DNA of 64,000 bases from NCBI RefSeq assembly GCF_036884275.1, contig NZ_CP145607.1, forward strand, positions 1 to 64,000, read 5' to 3'. Origin of the DNA: Sphingomonas kaistensis. Its GTDB lineage: Bacteria; Pseudomonadota; Alphaproteobacteria; Sphingomonadales; Sphingomonadaceae. Shown here one piece after another: positions 27,981 through 37,277 of this stretch. The notes beneath the pieces were generated by a model that saw nothing but the letters and a program-made list of their open reading frames with translations, made no database searches and was not told where the DNA came from. How positions within the stretch are numbered: position 1 is the stretch's first letter; each line of letters begins with the position of its first letter. The translations under genes were made by a program, and so were the position numbers.

Positions 27981-30900
27981 TGTCCCAGCTGTTCATCAAC
28001 CGGCCGATTTTCGCCTGGGTCCTGGCGATCATCACCATGCTGGCCGGGATCGGCGCGATCACCCAGCTTCCGATCGAGCAATATCCCGACGTCGCCCCGC
28101 CGCAGGTCAACATCCGCGCCACCTATCCCGGCGCCAGCGCCGAGACGGTCGAGAACAGCGTCACCCAGATCCTCGAACAGCAATTGTCCGGGATCGACGG
28201 GCTATTGTTCTTTTCCTCCACCTCGAGCTCGCGCGGGGCGGTCGGGATTTCGGCGACTTTCGCCAAGGGTACCGATCCCGATACCGCGCAGGTGCAGGTG
28301 CAGAATGCGGTGCAGCAGGCGGTCTCGCGGCTGCCGCAGCAGGTTCAGCAGCAGGGTGTCCGGGTCACCAAGTCCAATCCCGATTTCCTGCTGATCGTCG
28401 GCGTCTTTGACGAGACCGACCGGCGCTCGAACATCGACGTGTCGGATTATCTCACCAGCAACATCCAGGATCCGCTGAGCCGCGTCGAAGGGGTCGGCGA
28501 CGTGAACGTGTTCGGCTCACAGCGGGCGATGCGGATCTGGCTCAATCCGCAAAAGCTGGCCGGTGTCGCGCTGATGCCGGGCGACGTCATCACCGCCATC
28601 CAGAACCAGAATACCGAGGTCGCCGCGGGCGAAGTCGGAAGCCTGCCCCAGCCGCGCGACCAGCTTTTGAACGCTACCGTCACCGCCCAGTCGCGCCTGC
28701 AGAGGCCCGAGCAGTTCGAAAACATCATCCTCAAGACCGAACCGAGCGGCGCTACCGTCCGGGTCAAGGACGTCGCCCGGGTAGAGTTGGGCGCCGAGAG
28801 CTATAATTCGGTCAGCCGGATCAACGGCCATCCGGGTGCCGGCATGGCGATCAGCCTCGCGCCTGGGGCCGACGCCTTGAAGACCGCCGGCCTGATTAAG
28901 GCGCGGGTGGCCGAGCTGACGACCTCGATGCCCGACGGCCTCAAGGTCGCCTACGCCAACGACACCACCGCCTTCATCAAGCTGTCGGTCGAGGAAGTGG
29001 TGAAGACCCTGCTCGAGGCCGTGGTCCTCGTGGTCATCGTGATGTTCGTCTTCCTGCAAAGCTGGCGGGCGACGCTGGTGCCGGCAATCGCGGTGCCGGT
29101 GGTGCTGCTCGGCACCTTCGCGATCTTCTACCTGTTCGGTTTCACCATCAACACGCTGACCCTGTTCGGGCTGGTGCTGGCGATCGGGCTTCTCGTCGAC
29201 GACGCCATCGTGGTGGTCGAGAATGTCGAGCGCCTGATGGAAGAAAACCCGGGGATGAGCCCCAAGGAAGCCACCGAGATCTCGATGAAGGAGATCCAGG
29301 TCGCGCTTGTCGCGATCGCGGTGGTGCTGTCGGCGGTGTTCCTGCCGATGGCGTTCTTCGGCGGCTCCACCGGGGTCATCTATCAGCAATTCTCGATCAC
29401 CATCATCAGCTGCATGGTGCTGTCGGTGCTGGTCGCGCTGATCCTGAGCCCGGCGATCACCGCGACCCTGCTGAAAGCTCGCAAGCCCGCCGATGAAGAA
29501 GCCGCCGAGCGGGTCGACGCACGCTGGTACCAGCGCTGGGCGCACAAGTTCCAAGACGGGTTCAACCGCAACTTCAACCGCGGGATCGAGCGCTACACCG
29601 GCGGAGTGATGACCGTCATCAACCGCAAGTGGCTGTTCCTCGGCATCTACGGCATCACCTGCGCCATCCTGGTGATCCTGTTCTTCCGCCTTCCGACCAG
29701 CTTCCTGCCGACCGAGGACCAGGGTGCGGCCAGCATCCAGTTCCGCCTGCCCGCCGGCGCCACCCAGCAACGCACGCTGGAAGTGCAGCGGCAGATCGAG
29801 ACCTACCTCAATCAGTACGAAGCCAAGAACCTCGCGGTGGTGTTCACCGTGGCGGGCGGCGGTGGCGGCGGCGGCGCGACCGGGCAGAATACCGGTCAGG
29901 GGTTCATCAACCTGGCGCCGTGGGACGAGCGCAAGGGGGCGGAAAACAGCGCCAATGCGATCGTCGAGCGTGCCTCCGGTGCCTTCCGCGGCCTGCGCGA
30001 CGCGCAGGTGTTCGCGCTGGTGCCGGGCGCGATCCGCGGGCTTGGCCAATCCAACGGCTTCAACCTGCAGTTCCAGAACAGCGGTGGCCTCAGCCGCGAA
30101 CAGTTCCAGGAAGCACGCGAACGCCTGCTCGCCGCCGCCAATGGCGACCCGCTGCTGACGTCGGTTCGCCTCAGCGACCTGCCCGATGTCGCCAACCTCG
30201 ACATCGACGTCGATCAGCAACGCCTCACGGCTTACGGCGTCAGCCAGGCCGACGTGAACAGCACGTTGTCGACCGCATGGGGTGGACGCTATGTCAACGA
30301 CTTCATCGACAATGGCCGGGTGAAGCGGGTCTACGTGCAAGGCGACGCCGCTTATCGCTCGCAGCCGTCCGACATCGGTCAATGGTTCGTGCGCGGCAAC
30401 GACGGGGAGATGACCCCGTTCAGCGCCTTTGCGCAGACCGGGTGGAGCACGGGGCCGAGCAGCCTCAGCCGCTTCAACGGCGTCTCCTCGTTCGAATTCC
30501 AGGGTCAGCCCGCGCCGGGCGTCAGTTCGGGCGAAGCGATGGACCGGATGATGCAGCTTGCCGCCGAAATCCCCGGCACCAGCGTCGCCTGGTCGGGCGC
30601 GAGCTTCCAGGAACGTCTGTCGGCGGGTCAGGCGCCCTTGCTCTACGGCCTGTCGCTCCTGGTCGTGTTTCTCTGCCTCGCCGCGCTGTACGAAAGCTGG
30701 ACCATCCCCGTCGCGGTGCTGCTGGTGATCCCGCTCGGCCTAGTCGGCGCGGTGTTTGGGGTGACGCTTCGCGGGCTGGAGAACGACGTCTACCTGCAGA
30801 TCGGCCTCCTCACGACCATGGGCCTTGCCGCCAAGAACGCCATCCTGATGATCGAATTCGCCGAACAGGCCGAGCGGCAGGGCAAGAGCGTGCTCGACAG

Positions 30901-31186
30901 CGCGATCGAAGCCGCTCGGATCCGCCTGCGCCCGATCCTGATGACCAGCTTCGCTTTCATCTTCGGCGTGCTGCCGCTGGCGATTTCGACCGGGGCCGGG
31001 GCCAACAGCCGCATCGCCATCGGCACGGCGGTGATCGGCGGGATGCTGACCGCGACCATTCTCGCCGTCTTCTACATCCCGCTTTTCTTCGTGCTGGTGC
31101 GCCGCGCTGCGAGGGACGGCGTGTCCAAGATCCGCGATCGACTGCGCCGCCGGACCCCGCCGCCGACAGCGGAGGCGACGACATGA
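27980..31186 (+). CDS. RND multidrug efflux pump (HAE1/AcrB type)
   Basis: The 1,068-residue inner-membrane proton-driven pump starts at a GTG. The proton-relay aspartates fall at D407 and D408 (GLLVDDAIVVVENV), the same numbers as in AcrB, and the TM10 lysine is K952 (GLAAKNAILMIEF). Twelve membrane segments and two large periplasmic loops are present. A run of glycines around residue 630 is unusual but in frame. Substrates cannot be inferred. The stop overlaps the outer-membrane factor start (ATGA). Confidence 0.96.
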   Translation: MSQLFINRPIFAWVLAIITMLAGIGAITQLPIEQYPDVAPPQVNIRATYPGASAETVENSVTQILEQQLSGIDGLLFFSSTSSSRGAVGISATFAKGTDPDTAQVQVQNAVQQAVSRLPQQVQQQGVRVTKSNPDFLLIVGVFDETDRRSNIDVSDYLTSNIQDPLSRVEGVGDVNVFGSQRAMRIWLNPQKLAGVALMPGDVITAIQNQNTEVAAGEVGSLPQPRDQLLNATVTAQSRLQRPEQFENIILKTEPSGATVRVKDVARVELGAESYNSVSRINGHPGAGMAISLAPGADALKTAGLIKARVAELTTSMPDGLKVAYANDTTAFIKLSVEEVVKTLLEAVVLVVIVMFVFLQSWRATLVPAIAVPVVLLGTFAIFYLFGFTINTLTLFGLVLAIGLLVDDAIVVVENVERLMEENPGMSPKEATEISMKEIQVALVAIAVVLSAVFLPMAFFGGSTGVIYQQFSITIISCMVLSVLVALILSPAITATLLKARKPADEEAAERVDARWYQRWAHKFQDGFNRNFNRGIERYTGGVMTVINRKWLFLGIYGITCAILVILFFRLPTSFLPTEDQGAASIQFRLPAGATQQRTLEVQRQIETYLNQYEAKNLAVVFTVAGGGGGGGATGQNTGQGFINLAPWDERKGAENSANAIVERASGAFRGLRDAQVFALVPGAIRGLGQSNGFNLQFQNSGGLSREQFQEARERLLAAANGDPLLTSVRLSDLPDVANLDIDVDQQRLTAYGVSQADVNSTLSTAWGGRYVNDFIDNGRVKRVYVQGDAAYRSQPSDIGQWFVRGNDGEMTPFSAFAQTGWSTGPSSLSRFNGVSSFEFQGQPAPGVSSGEAMDRMMQLAAEIPGTSVAWSGASFQERLSAGQAPLLYGLSLLVVFLCLAALYESWTIPVAVLLVIPLGLVGAVFGVTLRGLENDVYLQIGLLTTMGLAAKNAILMIEFAEQAERQGKSVLDSAIEAARIRLRPILMTSFAFIFGVLPLAISTGAGANSRIAIGTAVIGGMLTATILAVFYIPLFFVLVRRAARDGVSKIRDRLRRRTPPPTAEATT

Positions 31187-32565
31187 AGAAGTTTCTCCTT
31201 CTCGCCCCCATCCTGCTTGCCGGCTGCACTTCCTTCGACCCCACCTACCGCACCCCGGCCGCACCGGTTCCGGTGAGTTGGCCGGCCGGCGATCCGTATC
31301 GCGCCGAGGCCCCTGCCCTCCCCGCGTTCGGTCACCGCGACGTGCTGCGCGATGTGCGGCTGCAGACGCTGGTCGCACAGGCGCTCCAGAACAATCGCGA
31401 CCTGCGTATCGCCGCCGCCAACATCGCCGCCGCGCGCGCTCAGGTGAGGATCACCCGCGCCAATCAATTGCCGAGGCTCGACAGCGCCGTCGGGGTCGAC
31501 GTCAGCCCGCGCCGGAACGAGGACGGCGACATCAAAGGCGTGCGCGTCGGCGGCGCGGCAAGCCTGCTCCCGTCGTTCGAGCTCGACCTGTTCGGCCTGC
31601 TCGCGTCCCAGACCAGGGCGCAGCAGGAGCGGCTGCTCGCCACCGGCGCGGCCGAGCGGGCGGTTCGGGTCGCTTTGATCGGCGACATCGCCGATGCCTG
31701 GCTGACCTACGCCGCCGACACCTCGTTGCTGTCGATTGCCGAGAATACGGTTGCGGCGGCCGAGCGGAGCCGGGTGCTGACCGATGCTCGGCTTCGCGGC
31801 GGTGTCGCCCCGCGCACCGATCTTCTTCAGGCGCAGCAAGTGCTCGAGACCGCCCGCGCCGATCTCGCCGAACAGCGCGCGCGGCGCGCGCAGGACGCGA
31901 ACCTCCTGCAGTTGCTGGTCGGCGCCCCGGTCGATCCGAGCCTGCTGCCCCGCTCGATCAACGAAGCGGCGGCCAGTGTCGCCGCGCTTCCGGCCGGGCT
32001 CGACAGCCGCATCCTGCTTCGCCGCCCCGATGTGATTGAGGCCGAGTATCGCCTGCGCGCCGCCAACGCCGATATCGGCGCGGCCCGCGCGGCGCTGTTC
32101 CCGCGCATCTCGCTGACGGGACTGCTCGGGCTCGCCAGCAGCACGCTCGGCGGCCTGTTCAGCGGAAGCGCGTTCAACTTCTCGGCCGGCGCCGATGCGG
32201 CCTACAGCATCTTCAATGGCGGCGCGGCGCGCGGAAACGTTGCACTCGCCCGTGCCGGGCAGCAGGCCGCGCTCGCGACCTACGAGCGCGCGATCCAGAC
32301 CGGCTTTCGTGAGGTGGCCGACGCGCTTGCCGACCGCGGCGCGCTAGGCGACCGGGTCGCCGCCAATCAGCGCAACCTGACCGCCGCCAACGAGACCTTG
32401 CGCCTCGTCACCGCCCGCTACCGCGAAGGACTGGACCCCTTCCTCAACGTCCTCGACGCCCAGCGCTCGGCCTATGCGACCGAACGCAACGTCGTCGCCG
32501 TACAACTCGCCGCCGCGCAGAATCGCGTCGCCGTCTATCGCGCGCTTGGCGGCGACGGGATCTGA
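31183..32565 (+). CDS. Outer-membrane efflux lipoprotein (OprM/NodT family)
   Basis: The 460-residue protein has a lipoprotein signal (LLAGC, cysteine at about residue 15) and two copies of the outer-membrane-efflux repeat, ending with the family's LDAQRSAYATERNVVAVQLAAAQNRVAVYRALG-like tail (shown here only in part: LNVLDAQRSAYATE). The long frame upstream lies inside the pump; the ATG at 31183 overlaps the pump stop. It completes the tripartite efflux system. A tRNA fragment follows 16 nt later. Confidence 0.95.
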   Translation: MKKFLLLAPILLAGCTSFDPTYRTPAAPVPVSWPAGDPYRAEAPALPAFGHRDVLRDVRLQTLVAQALQNNRDLRIAAANIAAARAQVRITRANQLPRLDSAVGVDVSPRRNEDGDIKGVRVGGAASLLPSFELDLFGLLASQTRAQQERLLATGAAERAVRVALIGDIADAWLTYAADTSLLSIAENTVAAAERSRVLTDARLRGGVAPRTDLLQAQQVLETARADLAEQRARRAQDANLLQLLVGAPVDPSLLPRSINEAAASVAALPAGLDSRILLRRPDVIEAEYRLRAANADIGAARAALFPRISLTGLLGLASSTLGGLFSGSAFNFSAGADAAYSIFNGGAARGNVALARAGQQAALATYERAIQTGFREVADALADRGALGDRVAANQRNLTAANETLRLVTARYREGLDPFLNVLDAQRSAYATERNVVAVQLAAAQNRVAVYRALGGDGI

Positions 32566-32580
32566 AGCGTCAGGGGAAAG

Positions 32581-32604
32581 TGGCGGAGAGGGTGGGATTC
32601 GAAC
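32581..32604 (-). repeat. tRNA-Ser 3'-end fragment, candidate att site of an integrated element
   Basis: The reverse complement of these 24 bases (starting GTTCGAATCCC and ending CTCTCCGCCA) is the T-arm, acceptor stem and CCA of a serine tRNA. The rest of a tRNA does not follow, and I found no second copy in the window. Such 3' tRNA remnants are the footprint of tyrosine-integrase insertion. Gene content changes to accessory immediately beyond. The stretch 32,605-32,944 contains no supportable gene. Confidence 0.7.
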
Positions 32605-32657
32605 AGAAGTCTGTCTGCTCTCTCCAATTGCTTAGCACGACCCGCATCCTCGGGGAC

Positions 32658-32679
32658 GGTGCCCCCACGGGTGCCCCCA
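32658..32679. repeat. Short direct repeat next to the tRNA fragment
   Basis: GGTGCCCCCA occurs twice with a 12-nt period (32658-32667 and 32670-32679), about 55 nt inside the presumed att site. Short direct repeats in this position can be arm-type integrase binding sites; that is inference. Confidence 0.4.
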
Positions 32680-32944
32680 TTCTGGATTCCGCAAATGACG
32701 TGCGGCAAGCGGCAGTCGAGTTGCAAGTGGCCTAGAGGACCGAATGATCCAACGCAGGGTTACTTTGTCTGGAAAGACCCACAAGCCGACGTTCGGCGCT
32801 GACTTTCGATCAAACGTAAGCAGCCGTTCGTTCATGTGCGCCCTGGCCTGAAAGTGGCAAGAGAAAGCCTTCCTCTGGCGCAGCTCCTGACTCTTGCAGT
32901 CGATTTGCACCTAGCTAATCTAACGAGAAAGCTGGGGCCTGACT

Positions 32945-34051
32945 GTGATCACCGACAGAGAGATTGCGTTCATCAAGGCAATGATGGCGCGAGGCATGAA
33001 AACTGCGGACATCCAGTTCTACTTCAACCATCAAGATCGGCCAGTAAATACAGGCCGCTTTGCCGACATTCGCGCCGGTCGCTACGGCCGCTCCGCCGTG
33101 ATCGGAGCCGCGACCGATGAAGAGCTGCAGACCTTTCTCGATGATCATGCCGCTGGCCGGATCAATGTTGAAATAGCGAAACCCGATCCGCTCGCACCAG
33201 TGACTCTGAGGGCACTCTTCGAGAAGATCGGCAAGGGTGCATGGCGACTGGTCGGCAACGAGACAGACCGAGTAGAGTGCAAGGAGACCTTTCACCTGCG
33301 CGGGAACTGGCTGCGCGCCATGGCTGCTCTCGCAAACAATCAGGGAGGCTACATCCTCTTCGGCGTCCGTGACAATGACGTGGAGGGGAGACAGCTAGTT
33401 GTCGTCGGCATGCGTGACGACATTTTGCTGAAAACAGACCCGCTCGTCCTCACCCGTCGGATCCGGAGCACCTTCGACCCTACTCCGGTCTTCCAGATCG
33501 GGAAGATCTCGTTCGGTAATAAGGTGGTCGGCGTTATGCACGTTGATCAGCATCCCGCTCGTCCCATTGTAGCGACGAAGCAGGACGGGGACGTCGCCGA
33601 GGGTGACATATACTATCGCTATCCGGGCCAGAGCCTGAAGATCAAGTATAGCGATCTTAGGACGCTACTCGACGAGCGAGATGCGCGCGTCCGGGCCGAA
33701 CTACAGCCGATGCTCAACCGCCTTGTGCAGCTTGGTCCTGGCAGGGCGATGGTAGCCGATCTTTCTGCCAACGAGCTAACCGATGGTAGGCGCTCGATCA
33801 GGATCGATAAGGAGCTCGCAGACAAGATCGCCTTCATCAAGGAGGGCCACTTCGTCGAGAAAGCCGGGATGCCGGCGCTCCGGCTCGTAGGCGAAGTACG
33901 AGTCGGTCAGGGCGAGCCGGCAGTGAAGAAGGGCATCGTTAACCGCGCCGAGATGCTCTCCGACTTTCTCGACGATACAAGCCGGGCCGATCCAGTCGAC
34001 TATCTCCGCTTTGCGATCGAGATATCGAACGGCGAATGGCTTCCCATCTGA
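32945..34051 (+). CDS. AlbA_2 (Schlafen-type) putative DNA-binding/ATP-binding protein
   Basis: The 368-residue protein starts at a GTG. Residues 1-50 form a helix-turn-helix-like segment (FIKAMMARGMKTADIQFYF). The middle has the AlbA_2 signature VECKETFHLRGNWLRAMAA followed by NNQGGYILFGVRDND, about residues 105-135. Such proteins occur often in mobile regions of sphingomonads and rhizobia, and their role is not settled (regulator or defence-related). Base composition is lower in GC than the preceding operons. It is the first intact gene inside the presumed island. Confidence 0.8.
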   Translation: MITDREIAFIKAMMARGMKTADIQFYFNHQDRPVNTGRFADIRAGRYGRSAVIGAATDEELQTFLDDHAAGRINVEIAKPDPLAPVTLRALFEKIGKGAWRLVGNETDRVECKETFHLRGNWLRAMAALANNQGGYILFGVRDNDVEGRQLVVVGMRDDILLKTDPLVLTRRIRSTFDPTPVFQIGKISFGNKVVGVMHVDQHPARPIVATKQDGDVAEGDIYYRYPGQSLKIKYSDLRTLLDERDARVRAELQPMLNRLVQLGPGRAMVADLSANELTDGRRSIRIDKELADKIAFIKEGHFVEKAGMPALRLVGEVRVGQGEPAVKKGIVNRAEMLSDFLDDTSRADPVDYLRFAIEISNGEWLPI

Positions 34052-34072
34052 CACTTCGCCCGGCTTGCTGGA

Positions 34073-34441
34073 ATGAGCGACGAACAGCTCACTTCCTTCA
34101 TCGATGGGACAGGCGGCCATGCGGCAAACAAACGGCTATTCAAGGATCGGGTCGCGCACTCCGACGCAGCTTTCGACGTCGCTGCGGGCGCACCCGCCGC
34201 TTGGCTGGCCAAGATTACTGCAGGCGAACACGTACATCCGAAAAGTGCTAAAGAAGCCGGACAGATCGGGCGGGCACTCCAAGGGATCGGCGATGCAGGT
34301 CTTGCCGATATCGAAAGGCTGCGTTCAATTGCCGGAGATTGCCTTGACGCAATTGCAGGTTCGAGAGCCGCCGCGCCAGGGAGCTATATCAGACGCGGGA
34401 TCGCCCGGATCGACGAACTTGCGGATAGGTTGCGACAATAG
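34073..34441 (+). CDS. Hypothetical protein
   Basis: A 122-residue frame starts 22 nt after the AlbA_2 gene. It is hydrophilic and predicted helical, with alternating Ala/Gly/Asp composition, no signal peptide and no recognisable motif. A competing frame (34104-34487) covers the same bases and looks less protein-like. Close spacing suggests co-transcription with the AlbA_2 gene. I do not recognise the family. Confidence 0.45.
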   Translation: MSDEQLTSFIDGTGGHAANKRLFKDRVAHSDAAFDVAAGAPAAWLAKITAGEHVHPKSAKEAGQIGRALQGIGDAGLADIERLRSIAGDCLDAIAGSRAAAPGSYIRRGIARIDELADRLRQ

Positions 34442-34766
34442 CTCCCGCCAATTCACGTCCTTAATCGGCCCGCGCACTCCCAACTGAGAGAGCCTAGGCT
34501 GAATGTCTCAAGGTGGCCGAAACTCGCCTGTCCGCTATACTTAGGACGACGATATTGGACGTAGGCGATGGTTGCGCCGGCTCAGTGCTCCTGCTCAACC
34601 TGAGGATCGACTGCGGGCAATGCGGTGCATCTCGTGCGCTTGTGACCCGGAAGCATTACGACCTTCGAGCACGTGGCAACGGGTCGTCAACTCCTGCGGA
34701 TAATGCGGTGTTCGGTCAATCTGAAAGAGACGAAGCTAGCCCAACCCCACTAGGCGAACCCGATAG
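34442..34766. other. Intergenic stretch without supportable gene
   Basis: Only a GTG-started 90-residue frame (34513-34785) with unconvincing composition is open here, running into the end of the convergent DUF6766 gene. I see no repeat, tRNA or clear terminator. Confidence 0.5.
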
Positions 34767-35429
34767 CTACTCCTGCCCGGTCTGAGAATTTGGGGCGGAG
34801 AGCGCTTTGCTTTCGGGCGAGTTCTGATGCCGGAGGAAAATGGACAGGACTACCAAGACGGCGGTCGAAAGAAATTCGCTCTGCCAGTTCTGAAAGGACT
34901 CGAACCAAAGCTGCGGGTCGACAAGATACCAAAGTAGGTCGACCTGCGTTTCGCCATGGGCCTCAGCCTCCTGTGCAGCCACTCTCGCGCTGTTCGTCCA
35001 GTGCACGACAAAGGAAAGGACGAAGAGGGTGAAGAGCGTCAGGCCGAGACTGTGCGCGTAGAGCCACCGAACAAGGGGTCCGCGTTGCAGCGCACCCGGT
35101 GATCCTTCGATCTTTGCTGCTTCCTCGGGCAAGCCATCGCGAGGTGGCTTGTCAGGGTCTCTAGACTCCGATGAACCTCGCTGAACGAGAATGCTGGTCA
35201 GCACGACGTACGTGGACATCTGCAGGAATTCGCTTTCCCAGTTCTCGAAGACCGACGAGATAAAGGACGCGCTACCGAGATACTGCCAGCCCGTAAGCAA
35301 ATGCTCGCCATGGCGGCCAAGATTTTCGTTCTCGACTTTCCAACCGGCGAGCCACTGTCCAACGATGCTCACGAGGAACATCATCATGAGAACGATAGTC
35401 AGACCGTTATCCCTGATGATTCTTGGCAT
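34767..35429 (-). CDS. DUF6766 family membrane protein
   Basis: The 220-residue protein has four predicted membrane segments in two similar halves: GLTIVLMMMFLVSIVGQWLAG and a NWESEFLQM block in the first, LGLTLFTLFVLSFVVHW and a NWQSEFLST block in the second. The internal duplication of the (N)WxSEFL motif is the family mark. An upstream in-frame start exists, but the ATG at 35429 follows GGAG. The function is unknown; it is a common small accessory gene in Alphaproteobacteria. Confidence 0.8.
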   Translation of the reverse strand: MPRIIRDNGLTIVLMMMFLVSIVGQWLAGWKVENENLGRHGEHLLTGWQYLGSASFISSVFENWESEFLQMSTYVVLTSILVQRGSSESRDPDKPPRDGLPEEAAKIEGSPGALQRGPLVRWLYAHSLGLTLFTLFVLSFVVHWTNSARVAAQEAEAHGETQVDLLWYLVDPQLWFESFQNWQSEFLSTAVLVVLSIFLRHQNSPESKALSAPNSQTGQE

Positions 35430-35587
35430 AGTAGCTCCATTTCGGTGGTCAGACGACGAAGCAGTCTTCAACCCGTTGGGCAGGCAAGACTAGGCCAACT
35501 GCCACAACAACCCGTCGGCGGCATGAGGCGAAGAGCTTCGCTTTCCAAGTAGAAAACGAGTACGAGCCGTGGCAGGCATAAGACGCC

Positions 35588-35794
35588 ATGCCTTACGAAA
35601 AGATCGCAAAATATCGCAAGCTGGTTCTCACTGAGTCAGGACGGGCCCTAGCCGAGCCTACGCCTGAGATTGCGAGGCAACATGAGGATTTAGCTGATCA
35701 CTATCTCAGCCTGATGAGGACGATGGGTCGCCCCGTAGCGAACGATCATCTTGAAGAGCCATTGAATCCTTCGCAAGCTCTCACGCGGCCGTAA
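35588..35794 (+). CDS. Small hypothetical protein
   Basis: A 68-residue charged, helical frame (MPYEKIAKYRKLV...) with a GCAGG-type ribosome site 15 nt upstream. There is no signal peptide or recognised domain. Its composition is protein-like and it fits the intergenic space, but I cannot place it in a family. Confidence 0.4.
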   Translation: MPYEKIAKYRKLVLTESGRALAEPTPEIARQHEDLADHYLSLMRTMGRPVANDHLEEPLNPSQALTRP

Positions 35795-35897
35795 GCGCGT
35801 CACAAGCATTCTTTAAGCCTATGAAAAGCTTTCCGGCGCATAGTTGGCGACGGCCTGACCACTGATGAGTCAAACCGCTATTGGAGCGGCTCGCAAA

Positions 35898-36122
35898 CTA
35901 CCCGCGCCCGCGAGGGTCGTTGCCATGGCTGTCCGACCTGATGATTTTGCCATCGAGATTCTGAATTTGTAGCTCGGTCCCTTGATTTCGGCTGATCTCG
36001 CGACCGATTTTCTCGGCCTCGGCCTTCGTGTCAGCAACATGACTGGCGCGCTTCCCGCCGTCCCGTTTGACCTGCCAACCGCCATCTTTGTGCGGCATGA
36101 TGCGATGAATATCTCGAGCCAT
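35898..36122 (-). CDS. DUF2188 domain protein
   Basis: The 74-residue protein matches DUF2188 across its length: IMPHKDGGWQVKRDGG, DTKAEAEKIGREISRNQGTEL, and the terminal DSHGNDP. A perfect AGGAGG lies upstream of the ATG at 36122. Members are small, soluble and often stress-linked, with unknown biochemical role. It is preceded by a consensus general-stress promoter (36154-36179), suggesting EcfG control. Confidence 0.85.
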   Translation of the reverse strand: MARDIHRIMPHKDGGWQVKRDGGKRASHVADTKAEAEKIGREISRNQGTELQIQNLDGKIIRSDSHGNDPRGRG

Positions 36123-36153
36123 GGCAACAGTTCCTCCTGATACCGTTTGCCGG

Positions 36154-36179
36154 AACGGTGATGATCGCCGTGATGTTCC
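36154..36179 (-). promoter_or_regulatory. EcfG-type general stress promoter of the DUF2188 gene
   Basis: On the minus strand GGAAC (36179-36175) and CGTT (36157-36154) are separated by exactly 17 nt, the alphaproteobacterial EcfG consensus GGAAC-N16/17-CGTT. The -10 element ends about 32 nt before the ATG at 36122, a normal leader length. Confidence 0.65.
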
Positions 36180-36278
36180 CGAGGTCCGCTACGGCCTCGC
36201 AATGTCTTGGGGAATGGTGAGCGGAACTTCCGCAATGAGCGAAAGCAGACATGCGCGTCTTTGTGCGTTCGTATCCTT

Positions 36279-37028
36279 ATGGCTTTCTCGGACACCACGC
36301 GCATCGGCACCGCAGGCTGGAGCATAGCGAGTGACGCTACACAGGCATTCCCCTCGGCAGGGACCGGCCTCGAGCGCTACTCGGCCGTCTTCTCCTGTGC
36401 CGAGATCAACAGCAGTTTCCACCGTCCGCATCGGACAAGCACTTGGGAGAAGTGGCGGGAGAGCGTGCCAACAGGTTTCCGATTTTCCGTAAAGGTGCCC
36501 AAAACCATCTCGCATGAGGCTCGGCTCGTTGGGGCGGAGAAGCAGATGGAGGCGTTTCTAAGTGAAGCCGGGCTGCTGCGCGAGAAACTGGCCGTTCTGC
36601 TGGTGCAACTACCGCCAAGCCTTGAACTGGACCCGGAAGTTGCCGGTGCCTTCTTTCGCGACTTCCGTGCTGCCTCACTGGCGCGCGTGACAGTCGAGCC
36701 GCGTCACGCAAGCTGGTTTGGCGTGGAAGGTGACGCCCTGCTGCGCGAGGTGGGCGTAAGCCGGGTCGGGGCAGATCCCGCGCGATTGCCCGAGGCAGCC
36801 TTGCCGCTAGTGGAAAACGGCCTTGCCTATTGGCGATTGCATGGATCGCCTGTCATCTACCGCTCAAGCTATGTGGACCGGATTGGCGACATTGCGGCGG
36901 CGTTGCGGAACACGGAAGCCGAGGAGCGCTGGTGCATCTTCGACAATACGGCAAGCACCGCGGCGACAGCGAACGCGCTAGGGCTAAAAGATGCGCTCAA
37001 CCTTCCTTCAAGTTTACCTTTATTCTGA
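36279..37028 (+). CDS. DUF72 family protein
   Basis: The 249-residue protein of the DUF72 (YecE-like, TIM-barrel) family shows RIGTAGWSI at the N-terminus, YSAVFSCAEINSSFHRPH, FRFSVKVPKTISHE, LVQLPPSL, VEPRHASWF and a terminal WCIFDNTASTAATANAL. The ATG at 36279 gives the normal family length; the frame extends 24 codons upstream without support. The function is not established; iron-sulphur or nuclease roles have been discussed for relatives. It is divergent from the DUF2188 gene. Confidence 0.87.
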   Translation: MAFSDTTRIGTAGWSIASDATQAFPSAGTGLERYSAVFSCAEINSSFHRPHRTSTWEKWRESVPTGFRFSVKVPKTISHEARLVGAEKQMEAFLSEAGLLREKLAVLLVQLPPSLELDPEVAGAFFRDFRAASLARVTVEPRHASWFGVEGDALLREVGVSRVGADPARLPEAALPLVENGLAYWRLHGSPVIYRSSYVDRIGDIAAALRNTEAEERWCIFDNTASTAATANALGLKDALNLPSSLPLF

Positions 37029-37277
37029 TTCGGGGTGACGAAATTTTTGCAATTCGCCGGCTGCGAATATCAGCAACTCAGCTGAACAAACGTCCATTTG
37101 TCGGTACTGGCGAAGGGCTTCGGTGTGCCTGCGAAGGGCGCATAGCTGCCCTACGCCTCGCATGAACGAACTTCCGCTATCCGCCTGCGCATCCGAAAGC
37201 AGACGGACTGCTTTCCACCAGGCCAAGTCTCTTCGCTCGTTTTCTCCTCGGCCGCTGTGGGCCTGAGGAGATGAAGC

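Noticed and set aside
32581-32660. Complete tRNA-Ser gene
   Set aside because: Only the last 24 bases match; the following sequence cannot form the anticodon or D arms.
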